A stretch of DNA of 12,083 bases from Clostridiaceae bacterium (lineage in GTDB: Bacteria > Bacillota > Clostridia > Oscillospirales > Acutalibacteraceae), in the NCBI GenBank assembly GCA_016302625.1, contig JAEDNG010000014.1:1-12083 (forward strand). Direction: 5' to 3'. The notes under the pieces were generated by a model that was not told the DNA's origin, ran no database searches, and worked only from the letters and a program-made list of their open reading frames with translations. Each line of letters opens with the position of its first letter. Position 1 is the stretch's first letter. The translations under genes were made by a program, and so were the position numbers. This document shows positions 1-6,187 of the stretch, in pieces.

Positions 1-79
1 TTATTGTAATTCCTCTGCCTATTCCGCCGGACGCGCCCGTTACTATAACGGTTTTGTTATTAAGCCACCATTTTTTCAT
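1..79 (-). CDS. Short-chain dehydrogenase/reductase, N-terminal fragment (runs off the window)
   Basis: Only the first 26 codons are present; the gene continues beyond base 1. The peptide begins MKKWWLNNKTVIVTGASGGI and continues GRG. The TGASGGIG stretch (residues 14-21) is the TGxxxGxG dinucleotide-binding loop of the classical short-chain dehydrogenase/reductase family, placed right after the first beta strand (TVIVT), as expected. These enzymes are cytoplasmic NAD(P)-dependent oxidoreductases; the substrate cannot be told from this fragment. The ATG at 79-77 is supported by GGAG at 89-86 with a 6-base spacer. The two Trp residues near the N terminus are unusual but uninformative. It lies downstream of an intrinsic terminator, so it probably has separate or read-through expression. 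The family call is firm; the specific function is unknown. Confidence 0.85.
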   Translation of the reverse strand, partial: MKKWWLNNKTVIVTGASGGIGRGITI

Positions 80-108
80 GAGCATCTCCGTTCTGCCGTC
101 TGACATCT

Positions 109-150
109 AAAAAAGAGGTAAGAAAGACACTCGCAATCTTACCTCTTTTA
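109..150 (-). terminator. Intrinsic terminator with 13-bp perfect stem
   Basis: Bases 111-123 and 137-149 are perfect inverted repeats (13 bp) around a 13-base loop. On the minus strand the right arm runs into six consecutive T (114-109), giving a Rho-independent terminator after the small P-loop gene that ends at 177. The plus-strand reading also ends in T-rich sequence, but no plus-strand gene arrives here. The stem is AT-rich at its base and GAGGTAAG-centred, so it is of moderate strength. Confidence 0.85.
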
Positions 151-180
151 ATTATATTTTTTTAATATTCAGCCTATCAG
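151..180 (-). promoter_or_regulatory. Possible promoter for the short-chain dehydrogenase gene
   Basis: The minus strand carries a perfect TATAAT at 156-151. CTGATA at 180-175 is a 4/6 match to TTGACA with an 18-base spacer. It overlaps the stop codon of the preceding gene. Transcription would start near base 144, inside the right arm of the terminator hairpin, so such a transcript would lack part of the stem and escape termination. The region is very AT-rich, so a chance match is quite possible. Confidence 0.35.
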
Positions 181-584
181 CAAATCTCTGCAAGATCGAA
201 AATCTTTTTCGGAAGCTCTTCTTTATCCGCAGATACCGTAAAGATAAATTCAACGTCCGAAATTTCGGAAACTCTCTCTAAAAACGCAGCAAGCTTATCA
301 AAATCGCGTTCGCCTATGCGAAGAGTAGCGTCACCGAAAATATGTGTTACATCGTGATTTCCTGCCTTTATGCCTGCAACCATGCCGTAATACTCACCGT
401 AACCCGAAATGCCAAAGCTTTCAGCATCGATAAGACGCGCCTTATGTGTAACGGAATAAGTAAGGGTGTCGCCCTTTTCAATACAGACGACATTGCCGAG
501 ACTGGTGTCCGCAGCAGCGTTTACCATGTCTACCAATTTTTTAGTTTTGCCCGAACCTTTTTTTCCGATGATGAGTTTAATCAT
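177..584 (-). CDS. Small P-loop nucleotide-binding protein of unknown function (135 aa)
   Basis: The protein begins MIKLIIGKKGSGKTKK, a beta strand followed by a Walker A loop GKKGSGKT (residues 7-14). A second hydrophobic strand ending VTHIFGDA (about residues 79-86) could supply a Walker B aspartate (D85). There is no signal peptide or membrane segment, so it should be a cytoplasmic ATP or GTP binder. At 135 residues it is too short for a full ABC or AAA ATPase. It resembles the small conserved ATP-binding proteins annotated as hypothetical in Clostridia. I chose the ATG at 584-582, which has AAGGAG at 600-595 upstream (10-base spacer). An in-frame upstream ATG at 617 would put the Walker loop 11 residues further in and has no good ribosome site. 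It follows pgi by 50 bases, with no clear promoter between, and is followed by a terminator, so it is probably co-transcribed with pgi. Its role is unknown. Confidence 0.8.
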   Translation of the reverse strand: MIKLIIGKKGSGKTKKLVDMVNAAADTSLGNVVCIEKGDTLTYSVTHKARLIDAESFGISGYGEYYGMVAGIKAGNHDVTHIFGDATLRIGERDFDKLAAFLERVSEISDVEFIFTVSADKEELPKKIFDLAEIC

Positions 585-609
585 TTTATACCAACTCCTT
601 TTATATTTC

Positions 610-623
610 ACCGCCAAAGCGGT
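610..623 (-). other. Small stem-loop between pgi and the P-loop gene
   Basis: ACCGC and GCGGT (5 bp, GC-rich) flank a 4-base loop between the pgi stop and the next ribosome binding site. No T-run follows on the minus strand, so it is not an intrinsic terminator. It might affect mRNA stability, but a 5-bp stem can be chance. Confidence 0.35.
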
Positions 624-634
624 TTCTTCTGAAC

Positions 635-1975
635 TTACCCATTAAGACGTGCTTCAAGCTCGGCTTTCTGAGCCTCATAGCCCGGCTTACCTAAAAGCGC
701 AAACATGTTTTTCTTGTAGCTTTCAACACCCGGTTGATCAAACGGATTTACACCGAGCAGATAACCCGAAATTGCGCACGCTTTTTCAAAGAAATAAATA
801 AGACGTCCTAAATTTTCCTCGTCCGGCTTATCAACGTTTATAACAAGATTAGGAACTCCGCCGTCGGTATGCGCGAGCACCGTTCCCTCGAAAGCCTTTG
901 AATTAACATACGACATGGTTTTTCCCGCAAGGAAGTTAAGCCCGTCGCCGTTGTCCGACTCCGCCTCAATCGTAATATCCTTATCGCTCTCGCCGAAGGT
1001 GACGACCGTTTCAAACATTACGCGGCTGCCGTCCTGAATAAACTGACCCATTGAATGAAGGTCGGTTGAGAAAGTGACAGACGCCGGGAAAAGACCCTTG
1101 TTGTCCTTGCCCTCGCTCTCGCCGAAAAGCTGTTTGAACCACTCTGCCATCATTGTAAAGCGCGGCTCATAGCTTACAAGCAGCTCGACAGCCTTACCCT
1201 TGCGGTAAAATGCGTTACGGAGCGCCGCATAACGGTAGCAGTCGTTTTTCGACATATCAGGCTCGCTGTATTCCTCTCTCGCCTTTGCGGCGCCTGACAT
1301 CAGCGCGTCGATATCAGCTCCGGCGGCGGCAATCGGAAGAAGTCCGACGGCGGTCAACACCGAATATCTGCCGCCTACATCGTCGGGAACTACAAAGCAC
1401 TCATAGCCCTTTTCGTCGGCTAACTTTTTAAGCGTTCCGCGCGCCTTGTCGGTCGTGCAGTAAATGCGGCTTGCCGCCTCTTCCTCGCCGTACTGCTCTT
1501 CAAGATACTTGCGAAGCACCCTGAACGCAACCGCCGGCTCGGTTGTAGTGCCTGATTTTGAAATAATGTTTACCGAAACCCTCTTGCCCTTGCAAAGCTC
1601 CATAATATCCGAAAGATACGCGCCGCTTATGCTGTTACCGGCAAAGTAAATTTCCGGTGCGCCGTCGCGCAGACTGTTGTAATACGGACCCTTTAAGAAC
1701 TCTATAGCCGCTCTTGCGCCGAGGTAAGAGCCGCCGATACCTATAACGATAAGAATATCGGTATCCTGACGGATTTTAGCCGCCGCCGCTTTAATTCGGG
1801 CAAATTCCTCTTTATCGTAATCAATCGGAAGATCAACCCAACCCAAAAAATCATTTCCGAGACCCGATTTATTTTTTACGGTCTCATGCGCCGCGGCGAC
1901 CTGCGCCTCGATACCCTTTAGATCGTTTTCCCGGATAAAATCCGAAGCAAAGGAAGAATTAAACTTAATTGCCAT
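635..1975 (-). CDS. pgi: Glucose-6-phosphate isomerase
   Basis: This cytoplasmic enzyme interconverts glucose 6-phosphate and fructose 6-phosphate, the second step of glycolysis. The 446-residue length fits the short Firmicute/archaeal-type Pgi with two SIS sugar-isomerase folds (E. coli Pgi is about 550). Visible landmarks are GIGGSYLGA (79-87), the phosphate-binding SKSGTTTEP (139-147), the first Pgi signature VGGRYS (200-205), the catalytic Glu region GESEGKDNKG (285-294, Glu286/288), DLHSMGQ (305-311) with the conserved His307, and the second signature GVNPFDQPGVE..KK (408-422) with the catalytic Lys at its end. The ATG at 1975 has AGGGG at 1986-1982 with a 6-base spacer. It has its own promoter (2012-2040), and the small P-loop gene follows. 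Together with pfkA in the same window it covers two successive steps of upper glycolysis. All key residues are present. Confidence 0.97.
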   Translation of the reverse strand: MAIKFNSSFASDFIRENDLKGIEAQVAAAHETVKNKSGLGNDFLGWVDLPIDYDKEEFARIKAAAAKIRQDTDILIVIGIGGSYLGARAAIEFLKGPYYNSLRDGAPEIYFAGNSISGAYLSDIMELCKGKRVSVNIISKSGTTTEPAVAFRVLRKYLEEQYGEEEAASRIYCTTDKARGTLKKLADEKGYECFVVPDDVGGRYSVLTAVGLLPIAAAGADIDALMSGAAKAREEYSEPDMSKNDCYRYAALRNAFYRKGKAVELLVSYEPRFTMMAEWFKQLFGESEGKDNKGLFPASVTFSTDLHSMGQFIQDGSRVMFETVVTFGESDKDITIEAESDNGDGLNFLAGKTMSYVNSKAFEGTVLAHTDGGVPNLVINVDKPDEENLGRLIYFFEKACAISGYLLGVNPFDQPGVESYKKNMFALLGKPGYEAQKAELEARLNG

Positions 1976-2011
1976 TATAAACCCCTGATTCTTTTTTTAT
2001 TTCTATATTTT

Positions 2012-2040
2012 ATTTTACAATATCTCAGTCCTTTTTTCAA
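2012..2040 (-). promoter_or_regulatory. Sigma-A type promoter of pgi
   Basis: On the minus strand TTGAAA (2040-2035; 5/6 of TTGACA) is separated by exactly 17 bases from TAAAAT (2017-2012; 5/6 of TATAAT). The expected start of transcription is near 2005, about 30 bases before the pgi ATG. The spacing and the placement in the 94-base gap support it. Confidence 0.75.
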
Positions 2041-2069
2041 GACTTAATACAGTTATTCATTAAAAGTTT

Positions 2070-3284
2070 TCATAATTTAAACAATCCCTTTAAAATCCAC
2101 TTAAGTGTTACCGAAAGCGTAAGCTTTCCGACGTCCTCGTCTGCGACTATGGGAATCTCGCCTAACTGTTCGCCGCCCATAGTTACGGTGACCGTACCCA
2201 AAACCTCGCCTTTTTTAACGGGCGCCGTAATATCCTCTTTAAAAACGGTTTTACGCTCGATATTTCCCGAAGCGGTTTTGGGAAGAAGAATATTTAAAGC
2301 GTTTTCCGCCCTGACCGTGATTTTTTTCCGGGTACCCTTTGCGATGTTAAGGGTAAAACCCTCACTGAGTCCCGCGTCTATCGACGAAAAATTGTAGTTT
2401 GCAAAGCCGTAATCGAGCAGCTTTTTTGCACCGTTAAAGCGGTCGTTGGTGGTGTCCCCCGCCATTACGACTGCGACAAGCTCCATTCCGTTCCTTTCGG
2501 CTGTGGCGGCAACGCAGTATTTTGCCTTAGAGGTAGTGCCGGTTTTAAGGCCTGTTGTTCCCTCGTAAAACCGAACCAGCTTATTGGTATTTACAAGCTC
2601 GCTTTTGCCGTCACGCAAGGAGTCCATCCAAACAGTTGAATAATCCTTAATAAGGTCGTGCTTTATAAGCTCGCTTGACATTACCGCCACGTCATAAGCG
2701 GAGGTCAAATGCCCCTCGGCGTCAAGACCCGTGCAGTTTACGAAATGGGTTTTGGTCATGCCGAGCTGTTCCGCGCGCTCGTTCATCATGGCGACAAAGC
2801 CTTCCTCACTGCCCGCGATAGTCTCCCCAAGAGCAACGCATGCATCGTTTGCAGAAGCGATTACCGCCGCCTTTAAAAGGTCGTTTACCGTCATGGTCTC
2901 GCCCGGCTCCAGCCATATCTGGGAGCCTCCCATACTGCACGCGTGCTCGCTTGCGGTAACTACTGTTTCAAGCGAGATATCCCCTCTGTCAATAGCCTCC
3001 ATCACAAGGAGCAGAGACATTATTTTTGTTATCGACGCGGGAGCTAACTGTTCGTCGGAATTTGCCTCATACAGCACCTTTCCGGTATTAGGCTCCATAA
3101 GCACGACGGATTTTGCCTTTATGTCAAGCGTCTGTCCTATCGCGGCGTTTACCGGAGTATTATCAAGCGGAACGTTGATATCCGAAATATCGCATTCGCT
3201 CGACACGGTAACCGAGCCCTTGGCCGAAACCCTCATTCCGAACAGAAAGCAAAAAACCAGAATAAAAGCTATTATTTTTTTCAA
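2070..3284 (-). CDS. Serine-type D-Ala-D-Ala carboxypeptidase (PBP5/DacF family)
   Basis: This enzyme removes the terminal D-Ala from peptidoglycan pentapeptides outside the membrane. The N terminus MKKIIAFILVFCFLFGMRVS plus Ala is a signal peptide, with likely cleavage after VSA (residue 21). The peptidase S11 motifs are all present: SITK (84-87, catalytic Ser84 and Lys87), SAN (144-146) and KTG (247-249). A PBP5-type C-terminal beta domain follows (about 300-385), and then a basic/hydrophobic tail LTLSVTLKWILKGLFKL (388-404) of the kind that anchors these enzymes to the outer face of the membrane. The length (404) is normal for DacF-like proteins. The start codon is TTG at 3284-3282, with AAGGGGTG (3299-3292) upstream; the signal peptide begins exactly there and no in-frame ATG fits better. 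It is 57 bases after the LUD gene without an obvious promoter, so it is probably part of the mnmA operon. The exact paralogue (DacF or DacB) cannot be decided from sequence alone. Confidence 0.94.
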   Translation of the reverse strand: MKKIIAFILVFCFLFGMRVSAKGSVTVSSECDISDINVPLDNTPVNAAIGQTLDIKAKSVVLMEPNTGKVLYEANSDEQLAPASITKIMSLLLVMEAIDRGDISLETVVTASEHACSMGGSQIWLEPGETMTVNDLLKAAVIASANDACVALGETIAGSEEGFVAMMNERAEQLGMTKTHFVNCTGLDAEGHLTSAYDVAVMSSELIKHDLIKDYSTVWMDSLRDGKSELVNTNKLVRFYEGTTGLKTGTTSKAKYCVAATAERNGMELVAVVMAGDTTNDRFNGAKKLLDYGFANYNFSSIDAGLSEGFTLNIAKGTRKKITVRAENALNILLPKTASGNIERKTVFKEDITAPVKKGEVLGTVTVTMGGEQLGEIPIVADEDVGKLTLSVTLKWILKGLFKL

Positions 3285-3338
3285 AACGGCACACCCCTTT
3301 ATATTATTACCTCTATAAAAAGATATGCCGTTTAAAAA
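3282..3338 (-). promoter_or_regulatory. Long-range stem spanning the carboxypeptidase leader and TTG start
   Basis: On the minus strand AAACGGCA (3333-3326) pairs perfectly with TGCCGTTT (3291-3284). After a 2-base bulge (TG), five more U-A pairs join 3338-3334 to the A-run at the start of the gene. The 34-base loop contains most of the ribosome binding site AAGGGGTG, and the closing arm includes the TTG start codon. If it forms, it would limit initiation. This is structural inference only; no regulator is implied. Confidence 0.4.
3292..3299 (-). promoter_or_regulatory. Ribosome binding site deciding the TTG start of the carboxypeptidase
   Basis: AAGGGGTG lies 7 bases before TTG at 3284-3282. 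It is the only good site near the start of the signal peptide, and no in-frame ATG or GTG lies just upstream. Confidence 0.65.
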
Positions 3339-3341
3339 TAA

Positions 3342-3995
3342 TTAATAACCGAGATTCTCGCCGCAGAAAATAACGTTAATGCGGTCTTTCTCTCTCTGAA
3401 ACGCGGAAATAAGGTAGTCCGCGCACATACGGCCTTTACACCTGCAGCCGTCGGTAATGTCCGGACAGTCATTTTTTTCGAGCGCGATACAGCGTCCCGT
3501 TTTTTCGCAGGGCGTTCCGGTTTTAAGCCTTACTCCGTTTTTAGGAGCCGCGGTTTTTTTAACTCTCAGAAAGCCCTCGTCAATATCCTTTACGATTTTA
3601 TTAACGCCTACTATCATAACGACCTTTTTAGGTCCGAAGGCTATCGAAGAAATACGGTTTGCGTTGCCGTCGACGTTTATAAGCTCGCCGTTTTCGGTCA
3701 CGGCGTTTGTCGAGCAGAAAAAGAAATCGCAGCCTATCGCCATACGGAAGGCTTCAAGACGTTCTTCGTCTGTAATTCCCGGCTTTGTGCGGTCGTAAAA
3801 TCTGTATTCGGGAGATTCCATTATCTCCCAAACACCTGATTCCTTAAGCGACATAGAGCCGCCGGCGGTTATAACCGCGCCTTTAAAAAGCATATCCTTT
3901 ACGATTTTACAGACCTCATCCTTAGTATTCGCGTAATACGGCTTCATATTATTAAGCCGTAAATTTTCCATTGTTTTCTCTATTTTTAAATCCAT
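3342..3995 (-). CDS. LUD-domain protein (LutB/LutC-like, DUF162) with cysteine-rich C terminus
   Basis: The 217-residue protein matches the stand-alone LUD family. It has an N-terminal helical region, then VITAGGSMSLKESG (about residues 41-54), FFFCSTNAVTENGELINVDG (about 91-110) and the strand-loop GPKKVVMIVGVNKIV (about 121-135). LUD proteins include the LutB/LutC lactate-utilisation subunits; the small stand-alone clostridial members have no settled function. The tail carries six Cys in 29 residues (163, 169, 177, 184, 186, 191), which could hold a metal or an Fe-S cluster. It is cytoplasmic: no signal peptide. Two starts are possible. ATG at 4004 lies only 1 base from AAGGA (4010-4006), while ATG at 3995 gives a 10-base spacer, so I prefer 3995 (the longer form adds MVA). 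The gap to mnmA is 15 bases, so co-transcription is likely. The family is sure, the role is not. Confidence 0.88.
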   Translation of the reverse strand: MDLKIEKTMENLRLNNMKPYYANTKDEVCKIVKDMLFKGAVITAGGSMSLKESGVWEIMESPEYRFYDRTKPGITDEERLEAFRMAIGCDFFFCSTNAVTENGELINVDGNANRISSIAFGPKKVVMIVGVNKIVKDIDEGFLRVKKTAAPKNGVRLKTGTPCEKTGRCIALEKNDCPDITDGCRCKGRMCADYLISAFQREKDRINVIFCGENLGY

Positions 3996-4010
3996 AGCAA
4001 CCATTTCCTT

Positions 4011-5087
4011 TCAGTTTATGATAGTACCTCCGCCGACCACTATGTCGCCGTCGTAAAACACCGCCGCCTGACCGGGGCTGGGCGCTCTCTGCGGCTTATC
4101 AAACTCAATTATAACATTGCCGTTTTCCGCCGGGTAAATCACCGCCGGCTGTTCGGTATGTCGGTAGCGGAGCTTTGCGGTAACGCGCATTTCATTTTTT
4201 AAAGTATCAAACGGAATAAAGTTAGTATTATTTACAAGCACCTTTTTTCTGAAAAGCGCTTCCTCATCTCCCAAAACCACCTCGTTTGTAAGCGGATTTT
4301 TTTCGGTAACAAAAACCGGCTTTCCGAGGGCTATTCCAAGTCCCTTTCTCTGTCCTACGGTATAGCGGATTATTCCCTTATGGCAGCCTAGAATGTTTCC
4401 GTTTCCGTCCACAAAACTACCCGGCTTTGATTTCTCACCCGTAAAGCGCTCGATAAAGGCGGCGTAATCACCGTCGGGCACAAAGCAGATATCCTGACTG
4501 TCGGGCTTTTTCGCGTTGACAAAGCCGTTTTCTTCCGCAATCCCCCGAACCTGGCTTTTTGTAAGCGAGCCGAGCGGGAAAAGCGTGCGCGATAGCTGCT
4601 CCTGCGTCATGGAATAAAGCACATAAGTCTGGTCTTTAGATTTATCGGCGGCTCTGCAAAGCAAAAAACGGCCGTTTTCGTCCTGCTTTACTACGGCGTA
4701 ATGCCCGGTTGCAATCTTGTCAAAGCCCAGTATTTCGGCGCGCTTTAACATAGCGTCAAATTTAATATGTCGGTTGCACTCTATACAGGGGTTCGGCGTT
4801 CCTCCGCATATATATTCGTTTACAAATCGGTCTATGACCTCTTTTTGAAAGGCTTCTTTAAAATTAAAAACATAATGCGGAACAGAAAGCCTTGCGCAGA
4901 CCGCCTTAGCGTCCTCAACGTCGGACAGCGAACAGCAGGTTTTAGTAAGCCCCGCATTATAATCCTCGCCATCGTAAAGCCGCAAGGTAACACCCGACAC
5001 ATCGTATCCCATATTTATAAGCAAAGCCGCGCAGACAGAGGAGTCCACCCCTCCGCTCATTCCTACCATTACTCTTTCAGCCGCCAA
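4011..5087 (-). CDS. mnmA: tRNA-specific 2-thiouridylase MnmA
   Basis: MnmA adenylates U34 of tRNA-Lys, -Glu and -Gln and replaces its 2-oxygen with sulfur received from a cysteine-desulfurase relay; it acts in the cytoplasm. The 358-residue length is typical. The N-terminal PP-loop is GMSGGVDSS (residues 9-17). The two catalytic cysteines are in place: Cys101 in TPNPCIECN and Cys201 in DSQDICFVPDG, matching the Cys pair of the E. coli enzyme. ATGHYA (136-141) and the central GQRKGLG motif are also present, followed by the C-terminal beta domain. The start is TTG at 5087-5085, with a near-ideal AGGAGG (5100-5095) and a 7-base spacer. ATG codons inside the PP-loop strand would truncate the fold. 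A GC-rich hairpin lies just upstream. The LUD gene follows closely. The presence of both cysteines indicates an active thiolase rather than a paralogue. Confidence 0.96.
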   Translation of the reverse strand: MAAERVMVGMSGGVDSSVCAALLINMGYDVSGVTLRLYDGEDYNAGLTKTCCSLSDVEDAKAVCARLSVPHYVFNFKEAFQKEVIDRFVNEYICGGTPNPCIECNRHIKFDAMLKRAEILGFDKIATGHYAVVKQDENGRFLLCRAADKSKDQTYVLYSMTQEQLSRTLFPLGSLTKSQVRGIAEENGFVNAKKPDSQDICFVPDGDYAAFIERFTGEKSKPGSFVDGNGNILGCHKGIIRYTVGQRKGLGIALGKPVFVTEKNPLTNEVVLGDEEALFRKKVLVNNTNFIPFDTLKNEMRVTAKLRYRHTEQPAVIYPAENGNVIIEFDKPQRAPSPGQAAVFYDGDIVVGGGTIIN

Positions 5088-5094
5088 ACCGTTC

Positions 5095-5100
5095 CCTCCT
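5095..5100 (-). promoter_or_regulatory. Strong ribosome binding site deciding the TTG start of mnmA
   Basis: AGGAGG, seven bases before TTG at 5087-5085. The near-ideal site compensates for the weak start codon and excludes the downstream ATG codons. Confidence 0.8.
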
Positions 5101-5107
5101 GCAAATT

Positions 5108-5135
5108 CGCCCGAAGGACTTTTGTCCCCCGGGCG
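5108..5135 (-). other. 12-bp GC-rich hairpin in the pfkA-mnmA gap
   Basis: On the minus strand CGCCCGGGGGAC pairs with GTCCTTCGGGCG (ten Watson-Crick and two G-U pairs) around an AAAA loop. The following sequence is AATTTGCAGG, which lacks the T-run of an intrinsic terminator. The hairpin ends 7 bases before the mnmA ribosome binding site. It may be a weak attenuator, or a stem that protects the 5' end of the mnmA message after processing; which of these cannot be settled from sequence. Confidence 0.6.
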
Positions 5136-5146
5136 GTGAAAAAATT

Positions 5147-5176
5147 ATTATATAGATGTGATATGCGCGATTTCGT
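5147..5176 (-). promoter_or_regulatory. Weak candidate promoter for mnmA
   Basis: TATAAT occurs on the minus strand at 5152-5147, overlapping the pfkA stop codon. The best -35 is only ACGAAA (5176-5171, 3/6) with an 18-base spacer. A transcript from here would start near 5140 and carry the hairpin at its extreme 5' end. Low confidence. Confidence 0.25.
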
Positions 5177-6107
5177 ACATTTCATCGTCAAACGGCTTTT
5201 TCATGTTAAGAGCCTCGTAAATATCGTAATTTACAATTTCGCCGTTCTTCATACCGATAACGCGGTTGCCGATACCGTCCTTCAAAAGCTTAACTGCGGC
5301 ATAGCCCATCTGTGTAGCTACAACGCGGTCACGCACGGTCGGATTTCCGCCGCGCTGAACATGACCTAAAACCGTAGCGCGGGATTCGATACCGGTTTCC
5401 TCTTCAATCTTCTTGGCTATATCCTCAACACCGCCTACACCCTCTGCAACAACAACGATAAAGTGCTTTTTGCCGGTTTTCTGGGTTTCCTTTATCTTAT
5501 CAATTACATCTTCGATTTTGTGATCAACTTCGGGAACCAAAATCGCGGTAGCGCCGACGGCAATTCCGCTCTGGAGCGCTAAATATCCGGCGCGTCTGCC
5601 CATGACCTCAACAACCGAGCAACGGTCGTGCGACTGGGCGGTGTCGCGGATTTTATCCACCATTTCCATGGCAGTGTTCATGGCTGTATCAAAGCCTATT
5701 GTATATTCGGTGGAGGAAATATCGTTATCGATAGTACCCGGAACGCCGACGCAGGGGATTCCGCGAAGAGATAAATCTCTGGCGCCCCTGTAAGAGCCGT
5801 CGCCGCCGATAACCACAATACCCTCAATTCCGTGTTTCTTACAGTTGGCGATAGCCTCTTTCATGCCCTCCTCGGTTTTAAAGCGCGGACTTCTCGCGGT
5901 ATAAAGCACAGTTCCTCCGCGGTGGATTATGTCCGAAACCGAGCGCACGTCAAGATCGATTATATCCCCTTCAATAAGGCCGTTATAGCCTCTGCGGATT
6001 CCTTTCACATTCATTCCGAGCGCAATTGCGGTTCTGACAACCGCGCGCACGGCGGCATTCATGCCCGGAGCGTCTCCTCCGCTTGTGAGCACACCGATTG
6101 TTTTCAT
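5148..6107 (-). CDS. pfkA: ATP-dependent 6-phosphofructokinase
   Basis: This cytoplasmic tetrameric enzyme phosphorylates fructose 6-phosphate to fructose 1,6-bisphosphate, the committed step of glycolysis. With the ATG at 6107 the protein has 319 residues, the same as the Bacillus enzyme, and residue numbers fall on those of the classical structures. ATP site: TSGGDAPGMN (8-17) and GGDGS (101-105, Asp103; a Gly at 104 indicates ATP rather than pyrophosphate use). Catalysis: PGTIDND (123-129, Asp127). Fructose 6-phosphate site: Arg162, MGRRAG (169-174), Glu222, His249 and Arg252. At the effector site Arg21, Arg25, Arg154 and Lys213 are kept, but position 187 is Thr instead of Glu and 211 is Thr. 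GGAG at 6120-6117 lies 9 bases before the chosen ATG; a TTG five codons upstream overlaps this site and is rejected. It has its own promoter with a Rex-like operator. Confidence 0.97.
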   Translation of the reverse strand: MKTIGVLTSGGDAPGMNAAVRAVVRTAIALGMNVKGIRRGYNGLIEGDIIDLDVRSVSDIIHRGGTVLYTARSPRFKTEEGMKEAIANCKKHGIEGIVVIGGDGSYRGARDLSLRGIPCVGVPGTIDNDISSTEYTIGFDTAMNTAMEMVDKIRDTAQSHDRCSVVEVMGRRAGYLALQSGIAVGATAILVPEVDHKIEDVIDKIKETQKTGKKHFIVVVAEGVGGVEDIAKKIEEETGIESRATVLGHVQRGGNPTVRDRVVATQMGYAAVKLLKDGIGNRVIGMKNGEIVNYDIYEALNMKKPFDDEMYEIAHITSI

Positions 6108-6158
6108 TGAAATCATCTCCAAATATATATAAAGTATCTTTTAATTTCATACAATAAA

Positions 6159-6187
6159 AGTATATACCATAATTGTTAATTTTTCAA
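6159..6187 (-). promoter_or_regulatory. Sigma-A type promoter of pfkA
   Basis: On the minus strand TTGAAA (6187-6182; 5/6) and TATACT (6164-6159; 5/6) are 17 bases apart. Transcription would start near 6152, leaving a leader of about 45 bases. It separates pfkA from the upstream murB-rapZ-whiA-dnaE run, although read-through from dnaE remains possible because no clear terminator is seen. Confidence 0.75.

Noticed and set aside
585..617. Upstream ATG at 617 as start of the small P-loop protein
   Set aside because: It would add 11 residues before the first beta strand and has no ribosome binding site, whereas ATG at 584 follows AAGGAG.
2731..3318. Long plus-strand open frame opposite the carboxypeptidase
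   Set aside because: It is antisense to a gene with all three peptidase S11 motifs, has no recognisable domain and no convincing ribosome binding site.
4767..5369. 200-codon plus-strand open frame across the mnmA-pfkA junction
   Set aside because: It runs antisense through two well-supported genes and across the GC-rich hairpin; its composition is that of reversed coding sequence and no family is recognisable.
6108..6122. TTG at 6122 as the start of pfkA
   Set aside because: It overlaps the ribosome binding site GGAG; the ATG at 6107 gives the standard 319-residue length and classical residue numbering.
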